This document shows, in pieces, positions 8,303 through 17,741 of a DNA stretch of 64,000 bases. How positions within the stretch are numbered: the first letter of the stretch is position 1; every line of letters begins with the position of its first letter. This stretch comes from Bradyrhizobium manausense (GTDB lineage: Bacteria > Pseudomonadota > Alphaproteobacteria > Rhizobiales > Xanthobacteraceae). The stretch covers positions 248,001 through 312,000 of the forward strand of contig NZ_JAFCJI010000002.1 in assembly GCF_018131105.1 (NCBI RefSeq), in the 5' to 3' direction. The translations under genes were made by a program, and so were the position numbers. Below the pieces are notes generated by a model. It was given only the letters and a program-made list of their open reading frames with translations. It searched no databases and was not told the origin of the DNA.

Positions 8303-9159
8303 GCCCCGTCCCTCAGACGTCCGAGCAGCCGCCCCAGCAGGACGCGGGCGAGATGCAGTCGCATCGCCGGCGGCACTTCGTCGCTCTCCGGCGGTGCGAG
8401 ATCGCCTTCGAGCGCGGCCTGCGCGGCAGCGATGCGCTCAGCGTCCAAATTCGAGCCGATCAGGGCGGCCTCTGCGCCCTTCACCCGCATCGGAATGTTG
8501 CCGACCGAGAAGAAGGAGATGCGGATCTCCTTGATGTGGTCGCCGATGCAGGTGGCAAGCATGCCGCAACCGACCAGCGCGTAGTCACCGCGCCTGCGCG
8601 CAAGCTCGTCGAACGCAAAGCGCTGTCCAGTCCTGAACAGGGGCACGTAGACCGCGGTGATCAGTTCGCCGGGCTGCAACGCGGTCTCGAACAGATCGAG
8701 GAAGAATTCGTCGGCCTTGACGCGCCGGATGCCCGCGGTGCCCACGATCTCGATTTCGGCATCGAGCGCCAGCGTCATCGCCGGGAATTCGGATGCGGGA
8801 TCGGCAAGCGCAACGCTGCCGCCGAACGTGCCGCGGTTGCGGATCGCGGGATGGGCGACAAAGGGCGCGGCGGCGTGGAGAAGCGGCGCGAACTCGGCGA
8901 TTAGGGGCTCGCTCAGCATCTCGCAATGCCGCGTCAGCGCTCCGATGCGCAAATAGCCGCCTTCCCGCCTGACGCCGCGCAGCTCGTCGATATGGGTGAT
9001 GTCGATCAGGAGCCGCGGCGCCTGCAGGCGCAGTGACAGCGCCGGCACCAGGCTCTGGCCGCCGGCGACGTAACGTGCGTCGTCGCCCACGCGCGCATGA
9101 GCGTCAAGCGCCTGGTCGATCGTGGCAGCACGAAAATAGCTGAAAGCCCTCGCCTTCAC
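8299..9159 (-). CDS. Molybdenum hydroxylase FAD subunit (CoxM family), GTG start
   Basis: A 286-residue FAD-binding subunit passing electrons from the FeS clusters to the acceptor. FAD pyrophosphate motifs are AGGQSL at 32-37 and TFGGSVALADPASE from 111. The GTG at 9159 is chosen because GAGGAAA lies 5 bases upstream; the frame is open further, but those extra 32 residues would cross the operator region and do not look like the family. It is the first gene of the eight-gene operon, so transcription starts in the gap shared with the divergent TetR gene. Its stop overlaps the CoxS start by 4 bp. Confidence 0.93.
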   Translation of the reverse strand: MKARAFSYFRAATIDQALDAHARVGDDARYVAGGQSLVPALSLRLQAPRLLIDITHIDELRGVRREGGYLRIGALTRHCEMLSEPLIAEFAPLLHAAAPFVAHPAIRNRGTFGGSVALADPASEFPAMTLALDAEIEIVGTAGIRRVKADEFFLDLFETALQPGELITAVYVPLFRTGQRFAFDELARRRGDYALVGCGMLATCIGDHIKEIRISFFSVGNIPMRVKGAEAALIGSNLDAERIAAAQAALEGDLAPPESDEVPPAMRLHLARVLLGRLLGRLRDGA

Positions 9160-9164
9160 CGCCG

Positions 9165-9171
9165 TTTCCTC
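9165..9171 (-). promoter_or_regulatory. Ribosome binding site deciding the GTG start of the FAD subunit
   Basis: On the minus strand GAGGAAA is followed by 5 bases and then GTG (9157-9159). This supports GTG over the upstream ATG at 9255. Confidence 0.7.
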
Positions 9172-9204
9172 GATATCCCTCGGCTCATCAGCCGGGACTC
9201 CAGA

Positions 9205-9226
9205 TTTGTAACCATCTGGTCTCAAA
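9205..9226. promoter_or_regulatory. Operator-like dyad 1, proximal to the hydroxylase operon
   Basis: TTTG-ta-ACCA-tc-TGGT-ct-CAAA: an interrupted 22-bp dyad in the divergent gap between the hydroxylase operon and the TetR gene. Half-site TGGTNACAAA is shared with the second dyad 54 bp away. The likely ligand is the adjacent TetR-family protein (inference). Confidence 0.6.
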
Positions 9227-9262
9227 ATCCTGACATGCCATCGGGGGACGGTCAACAGGAAA

Positions 9263-9276
9263 TGACCATTTGGTCA
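9263..9276. promoter_or_regulatory. Operator-like dyad 2, proximal to the TetR gene
   Basis: TGACCA-tt-TGGTCA is a perfect 14-bp dyad, followed by CAAA as in dyad 1. The centres of the two dyads are 54 bp apart, about five helical turns, so regulators bound at both would sit on the same face of the DNA. Confidence 0.65.
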
Positions 9277-9327
9277 CAAATGCATCTTTAGGCTAAGAAG
9301 GCGGAAGAGATCGCGATTCACGGCAAA

Positions 9328-10032
9328 ATGGCGAAAAAGACGCAGAAGACGGCGAAACGACCGCGGCGGCGGACCGAGACGCGTGAGACGGCCGGCCCGA
9401 AGCGCCGCAACATGCGTGCGGCCGACCGTGAGCGCGCGATCCTGGACGAGGCGATCCGCTTCTTTGCCGAGCGCGGCTTCGAGGGCCAGACCCGAGAGCT
9501 CGCCAAGCGCATGGGCATCACCCATTCGGCGATCTATCGCCACTTCCCGAGCAAGGAAGCGCTGATCGAGCGGGTCTATCAGGAGGTCTATCTCAGCCGC
9601 TGGTCGCCGGACTGGGGCCCGCTGATCCGTGATCGCTCACAGTCGCTGGAAACCCGGCTGACGCGCTTCTACCTCGGTTATGTCGAACGCGTGTTCGAGT
9701 ACAATTGGGTGCGGATCTTCGTTTCATCAGGCATGAAGTCGTTCGACATCACCGGCCGTTATCTCGACATCGTTCGCCGCGAGATCATCGAGCCGGCGGC
9801 AGCCGAGTTGCGCCACGAACTGAAATTGCCTGATGTGAAGGCGCAGCCGCTTGGTGAACGCGAGACGGAGTTGTTCTGGGGCCTGCACGGCCGCATCTTC
9901 TACCTCGCGATCCGCAAGTTCATCTACGGGACGCCGATCCCGTCCGACCTCGACGCGATCGTGCGTGACGCGGTTCTCTCCTTCATGGACGGCGCGAAGG
10001 CCACGATGCCGAAGCTGTTGGTGAGCGGCTGA
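9328..10032 (+). CDS. TetR/AcrR-family regulator of the hydroxylase-transporter operon
   Basis: A 234-residue one-component regulator. A basic N-terminal tail (about residues 1-30, rich in Lys and Arg) precedes a TetR helix-turn-helix at roughly 35-80, with ILDEAIRFFAERGFEGQ, then IT HSAIYRHFPSKEALI. The ligand domain contains several Trp and Tyr residues. The gene is divergent from the eight-gene operon and separated by two matching dyads. That arrangement is usual for a repressor released by the pathway substrate; repression itself is inferred. Confidence 0.9.
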   Translation: MAKKTQKTAKRPRRRTETRETAGPKRRNMRAADRERAILDEAIRFFAERGFEGQTRELAKRMGITHSAIYRHFPSKEALIERVYQEVYLSRWSPDWGPLIRDRSQSLETRLTRFYLGYVERVFEYNWVRIFVSSGMKSFDITGRYLDIVRREIIEPAAAELRHELKLPDVKAQPLGERETELFWGLHGRIFYLAIRKFIYGTPIPSDLDAIVRDAVLSFMDGAKATMPKLLVSG

Positions 10033-11703
10033 CTATTTCGCCAGGCTCGGCAGATCGAGCCCCTTATCGCGCGCGCAATCGATCGCGGTGTCGTAGCCCG
10101 CATCCGCATGGCGCATGACGCCGCTGGCGGGATCGTTCCAGAGCACGCGCTCGATCCGCCTGGCCGCCTCCGGCGTGCCGTCGGCAACAATCACCATGCC
10201 GGCGTGCTGGGAATAGCCGATGCCGACCCCGCCGCCATGATGCAGCGAGACCCAGGTCGCGCCGCTGGCGCAATTGAGCAGGGCATTGAGCAGCGGCCAG
10301 TCGGACACCGCGTCCGAGCCGTCCTTCATCGCCTCGGTCTCGCGGTTGGGACTTGCGACCGAACCGCTGTCGAGATGATCGCGACCGATCACGATCGGCG
10401 CCTTCAACTCGCCGCGTGCCACCATCTCGTTGAAGGCAAGACCGAGGCGATCGCGATCGCCGAGGCCGACCCAGCAAATGCGTGCCGGCAGGCCCTGGAA
10501 CTTGATGCGCTCTTTGGCCATGTCGAGCCAGTTATGCAGATGCTTGTCGTCGGGCATCAGTTCCTTGACCTTGGCGTCGGTCTTGAAAATGTCCTCGGGA
10601 TCGCCCGACAGTGCGGCCCAGCGGAACGGCCCGACGCCGCGGCAGAACAGCGGCCGGATATAGGCTGGCACGAAGCCGGGGAAATCGAAGGCGTTCTTCA
10701 GGCCCATGTCCTGCGCCATCTGGCGGATGTTGTTGCCATAGTCGAGCGTGGGAATGCCCTGCGCATGAAAATCCAGCATGGCCTGGACGTGCTCGACCAT
10801 CGACGTCTTCGAGGCACGCTCCACCCCCTTCGGATCGGAAGCGCGCTTGGCTTCCCAATCGGAAAGCGTCCAGCCCTTCGGCAAGTATCCGTTGATCGGA
10901 TCATGCGCGCTGGTCTGGTCGGTGACGATGTCGGGCTTGACGCCGCGGCGCACGAGCTCAGGGAAAATCTCCGCGGCATTGCCGAGCAGACCGACAGAGA
11001 CGGCCTTCTTCGTCCTTGCTGCCTCCGCCATGATCGCCAGCGCTTCATCGAGAGTTGTGGCCTGGCGATCGAGATAACCGGTCCGCAGGCGCATCTCGAT
11101 GCGACTCGGCTGGCACTCGACCGCGAGCATCGAAGCGCCGGCCATGGTCGCCGCCAGCGGCTGCGCGCCGCCCATGCCGCCGAGGCCGGCGGTGAGGATC
11201 CATTTGCCTGCAAGGCTGCCACCATAATGGCGGCGGCCCACCTCGACAAAGGTTTCGTAGGTGCCCTGCACGATGCCCTGGCTACCGATATAGATCCAGG
11301 AGCCCGCCGTCATCTGGCCGTACATCATCAGGCCCTGGCGATCGAGCTCGTTGAAATGATCGAGCGTCGCCCAATGCGGCACGATGTTGGAGTTCGCGAT
11401 CAGCACGCGCGGCGCATCGGCATGGGTGCGGAACACACCGACGGGCTTGCCGGACTGCACCAGCAGCGTCTGGTCGTTTTCGAGCTTGCGCAACGCATTC
11501 GTGATGCGGTCAAAGCTCTCCCAGTCGCGCGCGGCGCGGCCGATGCCGCCATACACGACGAGTTCGCTCGGGCGCTCCGCGACATCAGGGTCGAGATTGT
11601 TCATGAGCATGCGGAGCGGCGCTTCCGTCAGCCAGCTCTTGGCGCTGATGTCGCTGCCGCGGGGGGCGCGGATGGTGCGGTCATTGTCCAGTCGGCGGTT
11701 CAT
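10033..11703 (-). CDS. hutU: Urocanate hydratase
   Basis: A 556-residue cytoplasmic enzyme, the normal size for HutU. It converts urocanate to 4-imidazolone-5-propionate using tightly bound NAD as an electrophile. Recognisable stretches are [16 protein letters not shown], the NAD-binding [28 protein letters not shown], and [31 protein letters not shown] near the C-terminus. The start at 11703 (MNRRLDND) is preceded by AGAGG; the frame reaches further upstream into hutH only. It is the last gene of hutI-hutH-hutU, beginning 10 bp after hutH. Confidence 0.97.
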   Translation of the reverse strand: MNRRLDNDRTIRAPRGSDISAKSWLTEAPLRMLMNNLDPDVAERPSELVVYGGIGRAARDWESFDRITNALRKLENDQTLLVQSGKPVGVFRTHADAPRVLIANSNIVPHWATLDHFNELDRQGLMMYGQMTAGSWIYIGSQGIVQGTYETFVEVGRRHYGGSLAGKWILTAGLGGMGGAQPLAATMAGASMLAVECQPSRIEMRLRTGYLDRQATTLDEALAIMAEAARTKKAVSVGLLGNAAEIFPELVRRGVKPDIVTDQTSAHDPINGYLPKGWTLSDWEAKRASDPKGVERASKTSMVEHVQAMLDFHAQGIPTLDYGNNIRQMAQDMGLKNAFDFPGFVPAYIRPLFCRGVGPFRWAALSGDPEDIFKTDAKVKELMPDDKHLHNWLDMAKERIKFQGLPARICWVGLGDRDRLGLAFNEMVARGELKAPIVIGRDHLDSGSVASPNRETEAMKDGSDAVSDWPLLNALLNCASGATWVSLHHGGGVGIGYSQHAGMVIVADGTPEAARRIERVLWNDPASGVMRHADAGYDTAIDCARDKGLDLPSLAK

Positions 11704-11713
11704 GAGGACCTCT

Positions 11714-13273
11714 TCAGACGAGTCTCGGAAACGGATTGGTTGAAAGCCCGGCGAGTGCTGCGGCCGGCAGTGCATCAGCTTCGATCAGCGCGGCGGCCTT
11801 GGCGAGATCGCCGGCCATGTAGCGATCCGCGCCGAGTGCGGGCACTTGCGCGCGCAGCGCCGCGATGACGGCAACCAGCGGCGCACTGGTCGCATGCGGC
11901 GCGCGCAACGTGATGCCTTGCGCGGCGACCAGGAGTTCGATGCCCAGAATCGCGGCGAGGTTGTCGGCCATATCGGACAGGCGCCGCGCGGCATGCGCGG
12001 CCATCGAGACATGGTCTTCCTGGTTGGCGCTGGTCGGCGTCGAGTCGATCGAGCAGGCCGCCGCACGCTGCTTGTTCTCGGCATAGAGCGCAGCCGCCGT
12101 CACCTCGGCGATCATGAAGCCGGAATTGATGCCGGGGTCCGGTGTCAGGAACGGCGGAAGACCGAAATTGAGCGCCGGGTCGACCAGCGTCGCGATGCGC
12201 CGCTCGCTGATCGCGCCAATCTCCGACAACGCAAGCGCGATCGTATCGGCGGCAAAGGCGACCGGCTCGGCGTGAAAATTGCCGCCGGAGACGATCTCGC
12301 CGGTCTCGACCAGCACGAGCGGATTGTCGGTGACGGCGTTGGCCTCGGTGATCAAGGTGCGCGCGGCCTGGGTGACGACGTCGAGCGCGGCGCCTGCGAC
12401 CTGCGGCTGGCAGCGCAGGCAATAGGGATCCTGCACGCGCTCGTCGCCTTCGAGATGCGACAGGCGGATATCGCTGCCGTCGAGCAGCGCGATTAGCGTT
12501 GCGCCCGCTGCGACCTGCCCGGGATGCCCGCGCAGCGCCTGGATTTCAGGACGGAACGGCGCCGTCGACGCCATCGCCGCATCCACCGACAGGGCGCCGG
12601 TGACGAGTGCCGCGCGTGCCAGGCGAAATGCGCGCAACACGCCGGCAATCGCATAGGCCGTCGAGAACTGCGTGCCGTTGATCAGCGCGAGGCCTTCCTT
12701 TGGACCGAGCGTCAGCGGCGCGAGGCCGGCCGCCGCCAGCGCGTTCGCTCCGGATACGGTTTTCCCATCGAGGATCGCTTGTCCCTCTCCGATCATCACG
12801 GCCGTCATGTGCGCGAGCGGTGCGAGATCGCCGGAGGCACCGACCGAGCCCTGTTGCGGCACCAGAGGATAGACGCCCCGCGCCAGCATCGCCTGCAATT
12901 GCTCGATCACCTCGCGGCGCACGCCGGAGGCGCCGCGGCCAAGCGAGACGATTTTCAGCGCCATCATCAGCCGCACGATTGGCTCGGGCGTGGCCGGGCC
13001 GACGCCGCAGCAATGCGAGACGATGAGATTGCGCTGGAGCAGAGCAGTCTGATCCGGCGGAATGCGCTTCGAGGCCAGCTTTCCGAAACCGGTGTTGATG
13101 CCATAGACCGGCGCGGCGGCCTGCGCGGCGTTTGCCACGATTTCGGCCGCCGCATTGACGCGCGGCCAAAACGACGGATCGAGCACAACTGGTGCGCCTT
13201 CGAGCACCCGCGCGAGATCATCAAGGCTCACCGTCCCCGGCCTGACGACGATCGCGGCGGCCTGCGCCGTCAC
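11714..13273 (-). CDS. hutH: Histidine ammonia-lyase, GTG start
   Basis: A 519-residue enzyme that deaminates L-histidine to urocanate, the first step of the pathway. The MIO prosthetic group forms from Ala-Ser-Gly at 146-148 ([15 protein letters not shown]). The catalytic-loop motif [10 protein letters not shown] is at 57-66 and the signature NQEDHVSM is near residue 415. The start is GTG at 13273, which overlaps the hutI stop by 4 bp; the open frame continues upstream over hutI but that translation is a shadow. The length agrees with HutH proteins of about 510 residues. Confidence 0.97.
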   Translation of the reverse strand: MTAQAAAIVVRPGTVSLDDLARVLEGAPVVLDPSFWPRVNAAAEIVANAAQAAAPVYGINTGFGKLASKRIPPDQTALLQRNLIVSHCCGVGPATPEPIVRLMMALKIVSLGRGASGVRREVIEQLQAMLARGVYPLVPQQGSVGASGDLAPLAHMTAVMIGEGQAILDGKTVSGANALAAAGLAPLTLGPKEGLALINGTQFSTAYAIAGVLRAFRLARAALVTGALSVDAAMASTAPFRPEIQALRGHPGQVAAGATLIALLDGSDIRLSHLEGDERVQDPYCLRCQPQVAGAALDVVTQAARTLITEANAVTDNPLVLVETGEIVSGGNFHAEPVAFAADTIALALSEIGAISERRIATLVDPALNFGLPPFLTPDPGINSGFMIAEVTAAALYAENKQRAAACSIDSTPTSANQEDHVSMAAHAARRLSDMADNLAAILGIELLVAAQGITLRAPHATSAPLVAVIAALRAQVPALGADRYMAGDLAKAAALIEADALPAAALAGLSTNPFPRLV

Positions 13274-14484
13274 TGGCCCCTCCACACTCGCCGATGCAGC
13301 GGATTGAAGCCGATGCGATAGACCAACTCGGCAGGACGCTCGATGTCCCAGATCGCGAGGTCGCACCACTTTCCCGCTTCCAGCGTTCCTGAAACATCGA
13401 GAGCGCCGAGCGCGCGGGCGCCTTCGCGGGTGACGCCGGCGAGGCACTCGACGACGTTCATCCGGAACAGGGTCGCGCCCATATTCATCGCGAGCAGGAG
13501 CGAGGTCAGCGGCGAGCTACCAGGATTGCAGTCGGTCGCGAGCGCCATGGGAACGCCGTGCTTGCGGAACGCCTCGACTGGCGGCTTTTGCGTCTCGCGA
13601 ATAAAGTAGAAGGCGCCGGGCAGCAGCACCGCGACCGTTCCAGCCTTCGCCATTGCGGCGGCGCCGGCTTCGTCGGTGTGCTCGAGGTGATCGGCCGAGA
13701 GCGCGGAGAATTTTGCGGCGAGCGCGGCGCCACCGAGATTCGAGAGTTGATCGGCATGAAGCTTGACCCGCAAGCCCAGCTTCCTCGCAGTCTCGAACAC
13801 CCGCGCCGTCTGCTCTGCCGAGAACGCGATGCCCTCCATGAAGGCATCGACCGCATCGGCCAGGCCGGCTTTTGCGACCGCGGGCAACATCGCGTTGCAA
13901 ACGAGGTCGATGTAGCGATCCTTGTCACCATCGGCTTCCGCCGGCAACGCGTGCGCGCCTAGGAAGGAGGTGCGGATCGCAACTTTCCGCTGACGACCGA
14001 GGCTGCGCGCGGCAGAAAGCTGGCGCATCTCGGTCTCGGTATCGAGGCCATAGCCGGACTTGACCTCGACCGTGGTTGCGCCCTCGCCGATCAGCGCATC
14101 GAGCCGCGACAATGCGCTCGCGACCAGTTCGGCCTCGCTCGCCTTGCGCGTCGCGGCGACTGTCGAAACGATGCCACCACCGGCACGCGCGATTTCCTCG
14201 TAGCTCGCACCCTTCAGGCGCAGCTCGAATTCATGCGCGCGGTTGCCGCCATAGACGAGATGGGTGTGGCAGTCGACGAGCCCGGGTGTGATCCAGCGCC
14301 CTTCGCAATCGATCCGCTCGATGGCGTCGGCATGGTCGGGAAAGTCGGCCGCCGCGCCAGCATAGACGATGCGGCCGCCGCGCGCGGCGATCACGCCACG
14401 CTCGATCTCGCCGACGTCGGGACGGTCGGCCCGCATCGTGGCGAGCCGGGCGTTATGCCAGATCCGGTCGAAGCGCTCTGCCAT
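13270..14484 (-). CDS. hutI: Imidazolonepropionase
   Basis: A 404-residue metal-dependent amidohydrolase that opens imidazolone propionate to N-formimino-L-glutamate. The metal-binding [10 protein letters not shown] is at 71-80 (His73, His75), followed by [14 protein letters not shown], the second-metal-ligand region KLHADQLSN, and the late Asp in [12 protein letters not shown]. It is the first gene of the minus-strand hutIHU operon and lies 82 bp from the divergent hutF; the 20-bp palindrome at 14509-14528 sits in this gap. Confidence 0.97.
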   Translation of the reverse strand: MAERFDRIWHNARLATMRADRPDVGEIERGVIAARGGRIVYAGAAADFPDHADAIERIDCEGRWITPGLVDCHTHLVYGGNRAHEFELRLKGASYEEIARAGGGIVSTVAATRKASEAELVASALSRLDALIGEGATTVEVKSGYGLDTETEMRQLSAARSLGRQRKVAIRTSFLGAHALPAEADGDKDRYIDLVCNAMLPAVAKAGLADAVDAFMEGIAFSAEQTARVFETARKLGLRVKLHADQLSNLGGAALAAKFSALSADHLEHTDEAGAAAMAKAGTVAVLLPGAFYFIRETQKPPVEAFRKHGVPMALATDCNPGSSPLTSLLLAMNMGATLFRMNVVECLAGVTREGARALGALDVSGTLEAGKWCDLAIWDIERPAELVYRIGFNPLHRRVWRGQ

Positions 14485-14508
14485 GCGGGTACCCGTCGGA
14501 TGCTTGAC

Positions 14509-14528
14509 TTATATGTCTAGACATATAA
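14509..14528. promoter_or_regulatory. Perfect 20-bp palindrome between hutI and hutF, probable HutC operator
   Basis: TTATATGTCTAGACATATAA is identical to its reverse complement. It is the only strong dyad in the 82-bp gap between the two hut transcription units. TATAAT at 14524-14529 overlaps its right half and could be the -10 box toward hutF, so a bound repressor would block RNA polymerase. HutC proteins are GntR-family repressors of hut genes released by urocanate (known); binding here is inferred from position. Confidence 0.75.
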
Positions 14529-14566
14529 TCGTAAGGCGGTTCTGTCCAGCCGGCGTGTAATCAATC

Positions 14567-15925
14567 ATGACCCGACTGCATTTCGCCTCCGCGCTCCTGC
14601 CCTCGGGCTGGGCCAATGACGTGCAGGTGGTGATCACCGCCGGCGCGATCGCGGGGGTGACGCCTGATGTGGCGCCTGATACCGGCGACGAACGCCATGC
14701 CATTGCGCTTCCGGGACTGGCGAGCCTGCACAGCCACGCGTTTCAACGTGGCATGGCGGGGCTAGCCGAGCTACGCGGCGACTCGACCGACACGTTCTGG
14801 ACCTGGCGCGAGACGATGTATCGTTTTGCACTGGCGATGACGCCGGATGATGTCGCCGCCGTTGCGACGTTGCTGTATGTCGAGATGCTTGAGCAGGGCT
14901 TTACCCGCGTCGGCGAGTTCCATTATCTGCATCACGATCGCGACGGCTCGCATTACGCTGATCCCGCCGAGATGGCCGGACGCATTGCGCAGGCTGCCGA
15001 GGCCTCCAGCATTGGACTTACGCTGCTGCCGAGTTTTTATGCGCACGGTTCCTTCGGTGGCACGGCGCCACATGACGGCCAGCGCCGCTTCATCAACTCG
15101 GTCGACCAGTTCGCCGAGCTGATGGCGGCCTCGCGCAAGGCGATCGCAAACTTGCCCGGCGCCAATATCGGCATCGCGCCACACAGCCTGCGCGCGGTGG
15201 CGCCGGACGAACTGGCGGCGATCATTCCCCTCGCGGATGGTGGACCGGTGCACATCCATGCCGCTGAGCAGGTGAAAGAAGTCGAGGATTGCCTGGCCTG
15301 GTCGGGGCGGCGGCCGGTGCAATGGCTACTGGAGCACGCCCCCATCGACCGGCGTTGGTGCCTGATCCACGCGACGCACATGACGGAACAGGAAGTCATC
15401 GCATTCGCCGGGACCGGCGCGGTCGCGGGCCTCTGCCCTGTGACCGAAGCGAGCCTTGGCGACGGCATTTTTCCTGCGCGCGAATTCCTCGACGCCGGCG
15501 GCATGTTCGGCGTCGGTACCGATTCCAACGTGCTGGTCGGCATCACCGATGAACTGCGTCAACTCGAATACGGCCAGCGGCTGAAGCATCGCGCACGCAA
15601 CGTGCTGTCAGGTGGCGCCGGGCGTTCGACCGGGCGCACGCTGTTCGACGATGCCCTCGCGGGCGGCGCGCGGGCACTGGCGCAGCCGGCGGTCGGCCTC
15701 ACCCCGGGCGCGCGGGCCGACATCGTCACCCTCGACGCCGCGCATCCGTCGCTCGCGGGACGCCGCGGCGATCCAGTGATCGACGGCTGGATCTTTGCGG
15801 CAGGAAGCGGCGCGATCGATTGCGTCTGGGCCGGTGGCCACAAGGTCGTCGAAGGTGGCCGGCACAGGCTGCGCCAATCCGCGCGCGAGCGGTTCAACAC
15901 GGCGGTCGGGAGGCTCGTCGCATGA
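14567..15925 (+). CDS. hutF: Formimidoylglutamate deiminase
   Basis: A 452-residue amidohydrolase-superfamily enzyme that removes ammonia from N-formimino-L-glutamate to give N-formyl-L-glutamate. Metal ligands begin with SLHSHAFQRG (His55, His57), then the central HIHAAEQ, HATHM, and Asp in FGVGTDSN. Presence of HutF defines the five-step route, which needs an N-formylglutamate amidohydrolase (HutG) as the last step; no canonical hutG is seen here. The stop overlaps the hutC start by 4 bp. Confidence 0.95.
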   Translation: MTRLHFASALLPSGWANDVQVVITAGAIAGVTPDVAPDTGDERHAIALPGLASLHSHAFQRGMAGLAELRGDSTDTFWTWRETMYRFALAMTPDDVAAVATLLYVEMLEQGFTRVGEFHYLHHDRDGSHYADPAEMAGRIAQAAEASSIGLTLLPSFYAHGSFGGTAPHDGQRRFINSVDQFAELMAASRKAIANLPGANIGIAPHSLRAVAPDELAAIIPLADGGPVHIHAAEQVKEVEDCLAWSGRRPVQWLLEHAPIDRRWCLIHATHMTEQEVIAFAGTGAVAGLCPVTEASLGDGIFPAREFLDAGGMFGVGTDSNVLVGITDELRQLEYGQRLKHRARNVLSGGAGRSTGRTLFDDALAGGARALAQPAVGLTPGARADIVTLDAAHPSLAGRRGDPVIDGWIFAAGSGAIDCVWAGGHKVVEGGRHRLRQSARERFNTAVGRLVA

Positions 15926-16650
15926 GCCTCGCCACCGACGCGTCTGACAAGCCGACGCTCTACAAGCGCATCCGCGCCGATATCGAAAAGCGCATCCTGA
16001 CCGGCGAATGGCCGCCGGGTCATCGCATTCCGTTCGAGCACGAGCTGGTCGCGCGCTACGGCTGTTCGCGCATGACGGTGAACAAGGCGCTGTCGGAGCT
16101 GGCGCAGGCCGACCTCATCGAGAGGCGGCGGCGCGCTGGCTCCTTCGTCCGCCGGCCGCAGCATCTGTCTGCCGTGCTCAAGATCGCTGACATCCGCGCC
16201 GAGATCACCGCGCTTGGGCGCGCTTACAGCTACGAGTTGATCGGGCGCAAGCTACGCGCCGCAACCGCGGTCGACCGCGAGCGCCTCGGGGTCAAGAAAG
16301 CCGGCAAGGTCGTCGCAATCACCTGCCGACACAGCGCTGACAAGGTGCCCTTCGCCGTCGAGGACAGGTTGATTGATCTGTCATCCGTGCCGGATGCGGC
16401 GACCGCGGATTTCTCGCGCGAGCCGCCAGGCTCCTGGCTGCTTCATCATGTCCCATGGACAGAAGCCGAGCATACGATCAGCGCCATTGTCGCGGATGAT
16501 CGCACGGCGGAGGCGCTCGACATCGCCGCCGGCGCGCCCTGCCTCGTGATCGACCGCTACACCTGGCGCAGCGCGCGCACGATCACCGCGGTGCGCCTGC
16601 TTTATCCCGGTGATTCTCACCGCCTTGTCGCGCGATTCAAGGGAGGCTGA
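15922..16650 (+). CDS. hutC: GntR-family histidine-utilisation repressor
   Basis: A 242-residue regulator. The N-terminal winged helix (about 10-80) includes LYKRIRADIEKRIL, then GYGCSRMTVNKALSELAQ-type recognition helices ending RRRRAGSFVRRP. The C-terminal UTRA effector domain (about 95-235) is the kind that binds urocanate in HutC proteins. ATG at 15922 overlaps the hutF stop (ATGA). It is expected to act on the palindrome at 14509-14528, controlling both hut units and its own synthesis. Confidence 0.93.
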   Translation: MSLATDASDKPTLYKRIRADIEKRILTGEWPPGHRIPFEHELVARYGCSRMTVNKALSELAQADLIERRRRAGSFVRRPQHLSAVLKIADIRAEITALGRAYSYELIGRKLRAATAVDRERLGVKKAGKVVAITCRHSADKVPFAVEDRLIDLSSVPDAATADFSREPPGSWLLHHVPWTEAEHTISAIVADDRTAEALDIAAGAPCLVIDRYTWRSARTITAVRLLYPGDSHRLVARFKGG

Positions 16651-16690
16651 GAGAACGATGTCGGTACAAATCGTGCAACGCTTCGGGCAA

Positions 16691-16706
16691 CGGTCTGCAT
16701 AGACCG
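16691..16706. promoter_or_regulatory. 16-bp inverted repeat upstream of the hut-linked transporter
   Basis: CGGTCT-gcat-AGACCG in the 104-bp gap between hutC and the binding-protein gene. It shares GTCT...AGAC with the larger hut palindrome but with wider spacing, so it may be a second regulator site or just an mRNA hairpin. Confidence 0.35.
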
Positions 16707-16754
16707 ACAGAGATCAACAGGACGTCAATCCATCTGGGCAAGAGGACGACAATC

Positions 16755-17699
16755 ATGCGTAGTTCGACAATTTTTGCGACCATCATTGCAGTTGCAGCCG
16801 CCACTCCCGTGCTCGCCGACGACGTCAAGGTCGGCGTCGGCATCTCCGGATGGACCGGTTTCGCGCCGCTGACGCTGGCGAAGGAAGCCGGCATCTTCAA
16901 GAAGAACGGTCTCGACGTCACCATCAAGAAGATCCCGCAGAAGGACCGCCACCTCGCGATCGCCTCCGGCGACGTCCAGTGTGCAGCCACCACGGTCGAG
17001 ACCTGGATCTCCTGGAACGCCAATGGCGTCGCAACCAAGCAGATCTTCCAGCTCGACAAGAGCTTCGGCGCCGACGGCATGGCCGTGCGCAACGACGTCG
17101 CCTCGATCAAGGAGCTGAAGGGCAAGACCGTCGCGGCTTCCGCGCCCGGCACCTCGCCCTATTTCGCGCTGGCCTGGATGCTGAAGAAGAACGGGCTCAC
17201 GGTGAAGGACGTCACCGTCGTGAACCTCGAGCCGGCAGCCGCCGCACAGGCCTTTGTCTCCGGCCAGAACGATGCCGCGATGACCTATGAACCATACCTG
17301 TCGACGGTGCGCGCTGCGCCCGACAAGGGCAAGATCATCGCGACCACGCTGGACTATCCGATCGTGATGGACACGTTCGGCTGCACGCCGAAGTTCCTGA
17401 GCGAGAACCCGAAGGCGGCGCAGGCACTGGCCAACAGCTATTTCGAGGCGCTCGACATGATCGCGAAGGACCAGGCCAAGTCATATGAGATCATGGGCGC
17501 CGACGTGAAGCAGACCGGCGAGCAGTTCGGCAACTCGGCAAAGTATCTGCGCTGGCAGGACAAGGCCGCGAACCAGAAGTTCTTCGCCGGCGACTTCCTC
17601 GCCTTCAACAAGGACGCGACCGAGCTCCTGCTTGAGATCGGCATCATCAAGGCTGCGCCGAAGGTCGAGGACCTGTTCGACGCGAGCTTCATCAAGTAG
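16755..17699 (+). CDS. NitT/TauT-type ABC periplasmic binding protein linked to hut
   Basis: A 314-residue receptor with a signal peptide (residues 1-21, ending VLA-DD) and the SsuA/NMT1-type fold: WTGFAPLTLAKEAGIFKKNGLDV near the N-terminus, LKGKTVAASAPGTSPYF in the middle. It begins 104 bp after hutC, with a 16-bp inverted repeat in the gap. It is followed by its permease and ATPase, then an M20 amidohydrolase. Import of histidine, urocanate or a related amide is inferred only from context. Confidence 0.9.
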   Translation: MRSSTIFATIIAVAAATPVLADDVKVGVGISGWTGFAPLTLAKEAGIFKKNGLDVTIKKIPQKDRHLAIASGDVQCAATTVETWISWNANGVATKQIFQLDKSFGADGMAVRNDVASIKELKGKTVAASAPGTSPYFALAWMLKKNGLTVKDVTVVNLEPAAAAQAFVSGQNDAAMTYEPYLSTVRAAPDKGKIIATTLDYPIVMDTFGCTPKFLSENPKAAQALANSYFEALDMIAKDQAKSYEIMGADVKQTGEQFGNSAKYLRWQDKAANQKFFAGDFLAFNKDATELLLEIGIIKAAPKVEDLFDASFIK

Positions 17700-17741
17700 G
17701 CCCCGACAATTGCTGGTCCCGCCGCACGGCGGGGCCAGCAC

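Noticed and set aside
5406-9159. Assignment of the hydroxylase as aerobic CO dehydrogenase (coxMSL)
   Set aside because: The active-site loop reads SQYRAVGHP, not the AYRCSFR signature of form I CoxL.
10108-11868. 586-codon open frame antisense to hutU
   Set aside because: hutU is unmistakable; the antisense translation shows no family features.
14504-14529. TTGACT/TATAAT as a full hutF promoter
   Set aside because: The spacing between the two boxes is only 14 bp, too short for a standard promoter; only the -10 element was kept as plausible.
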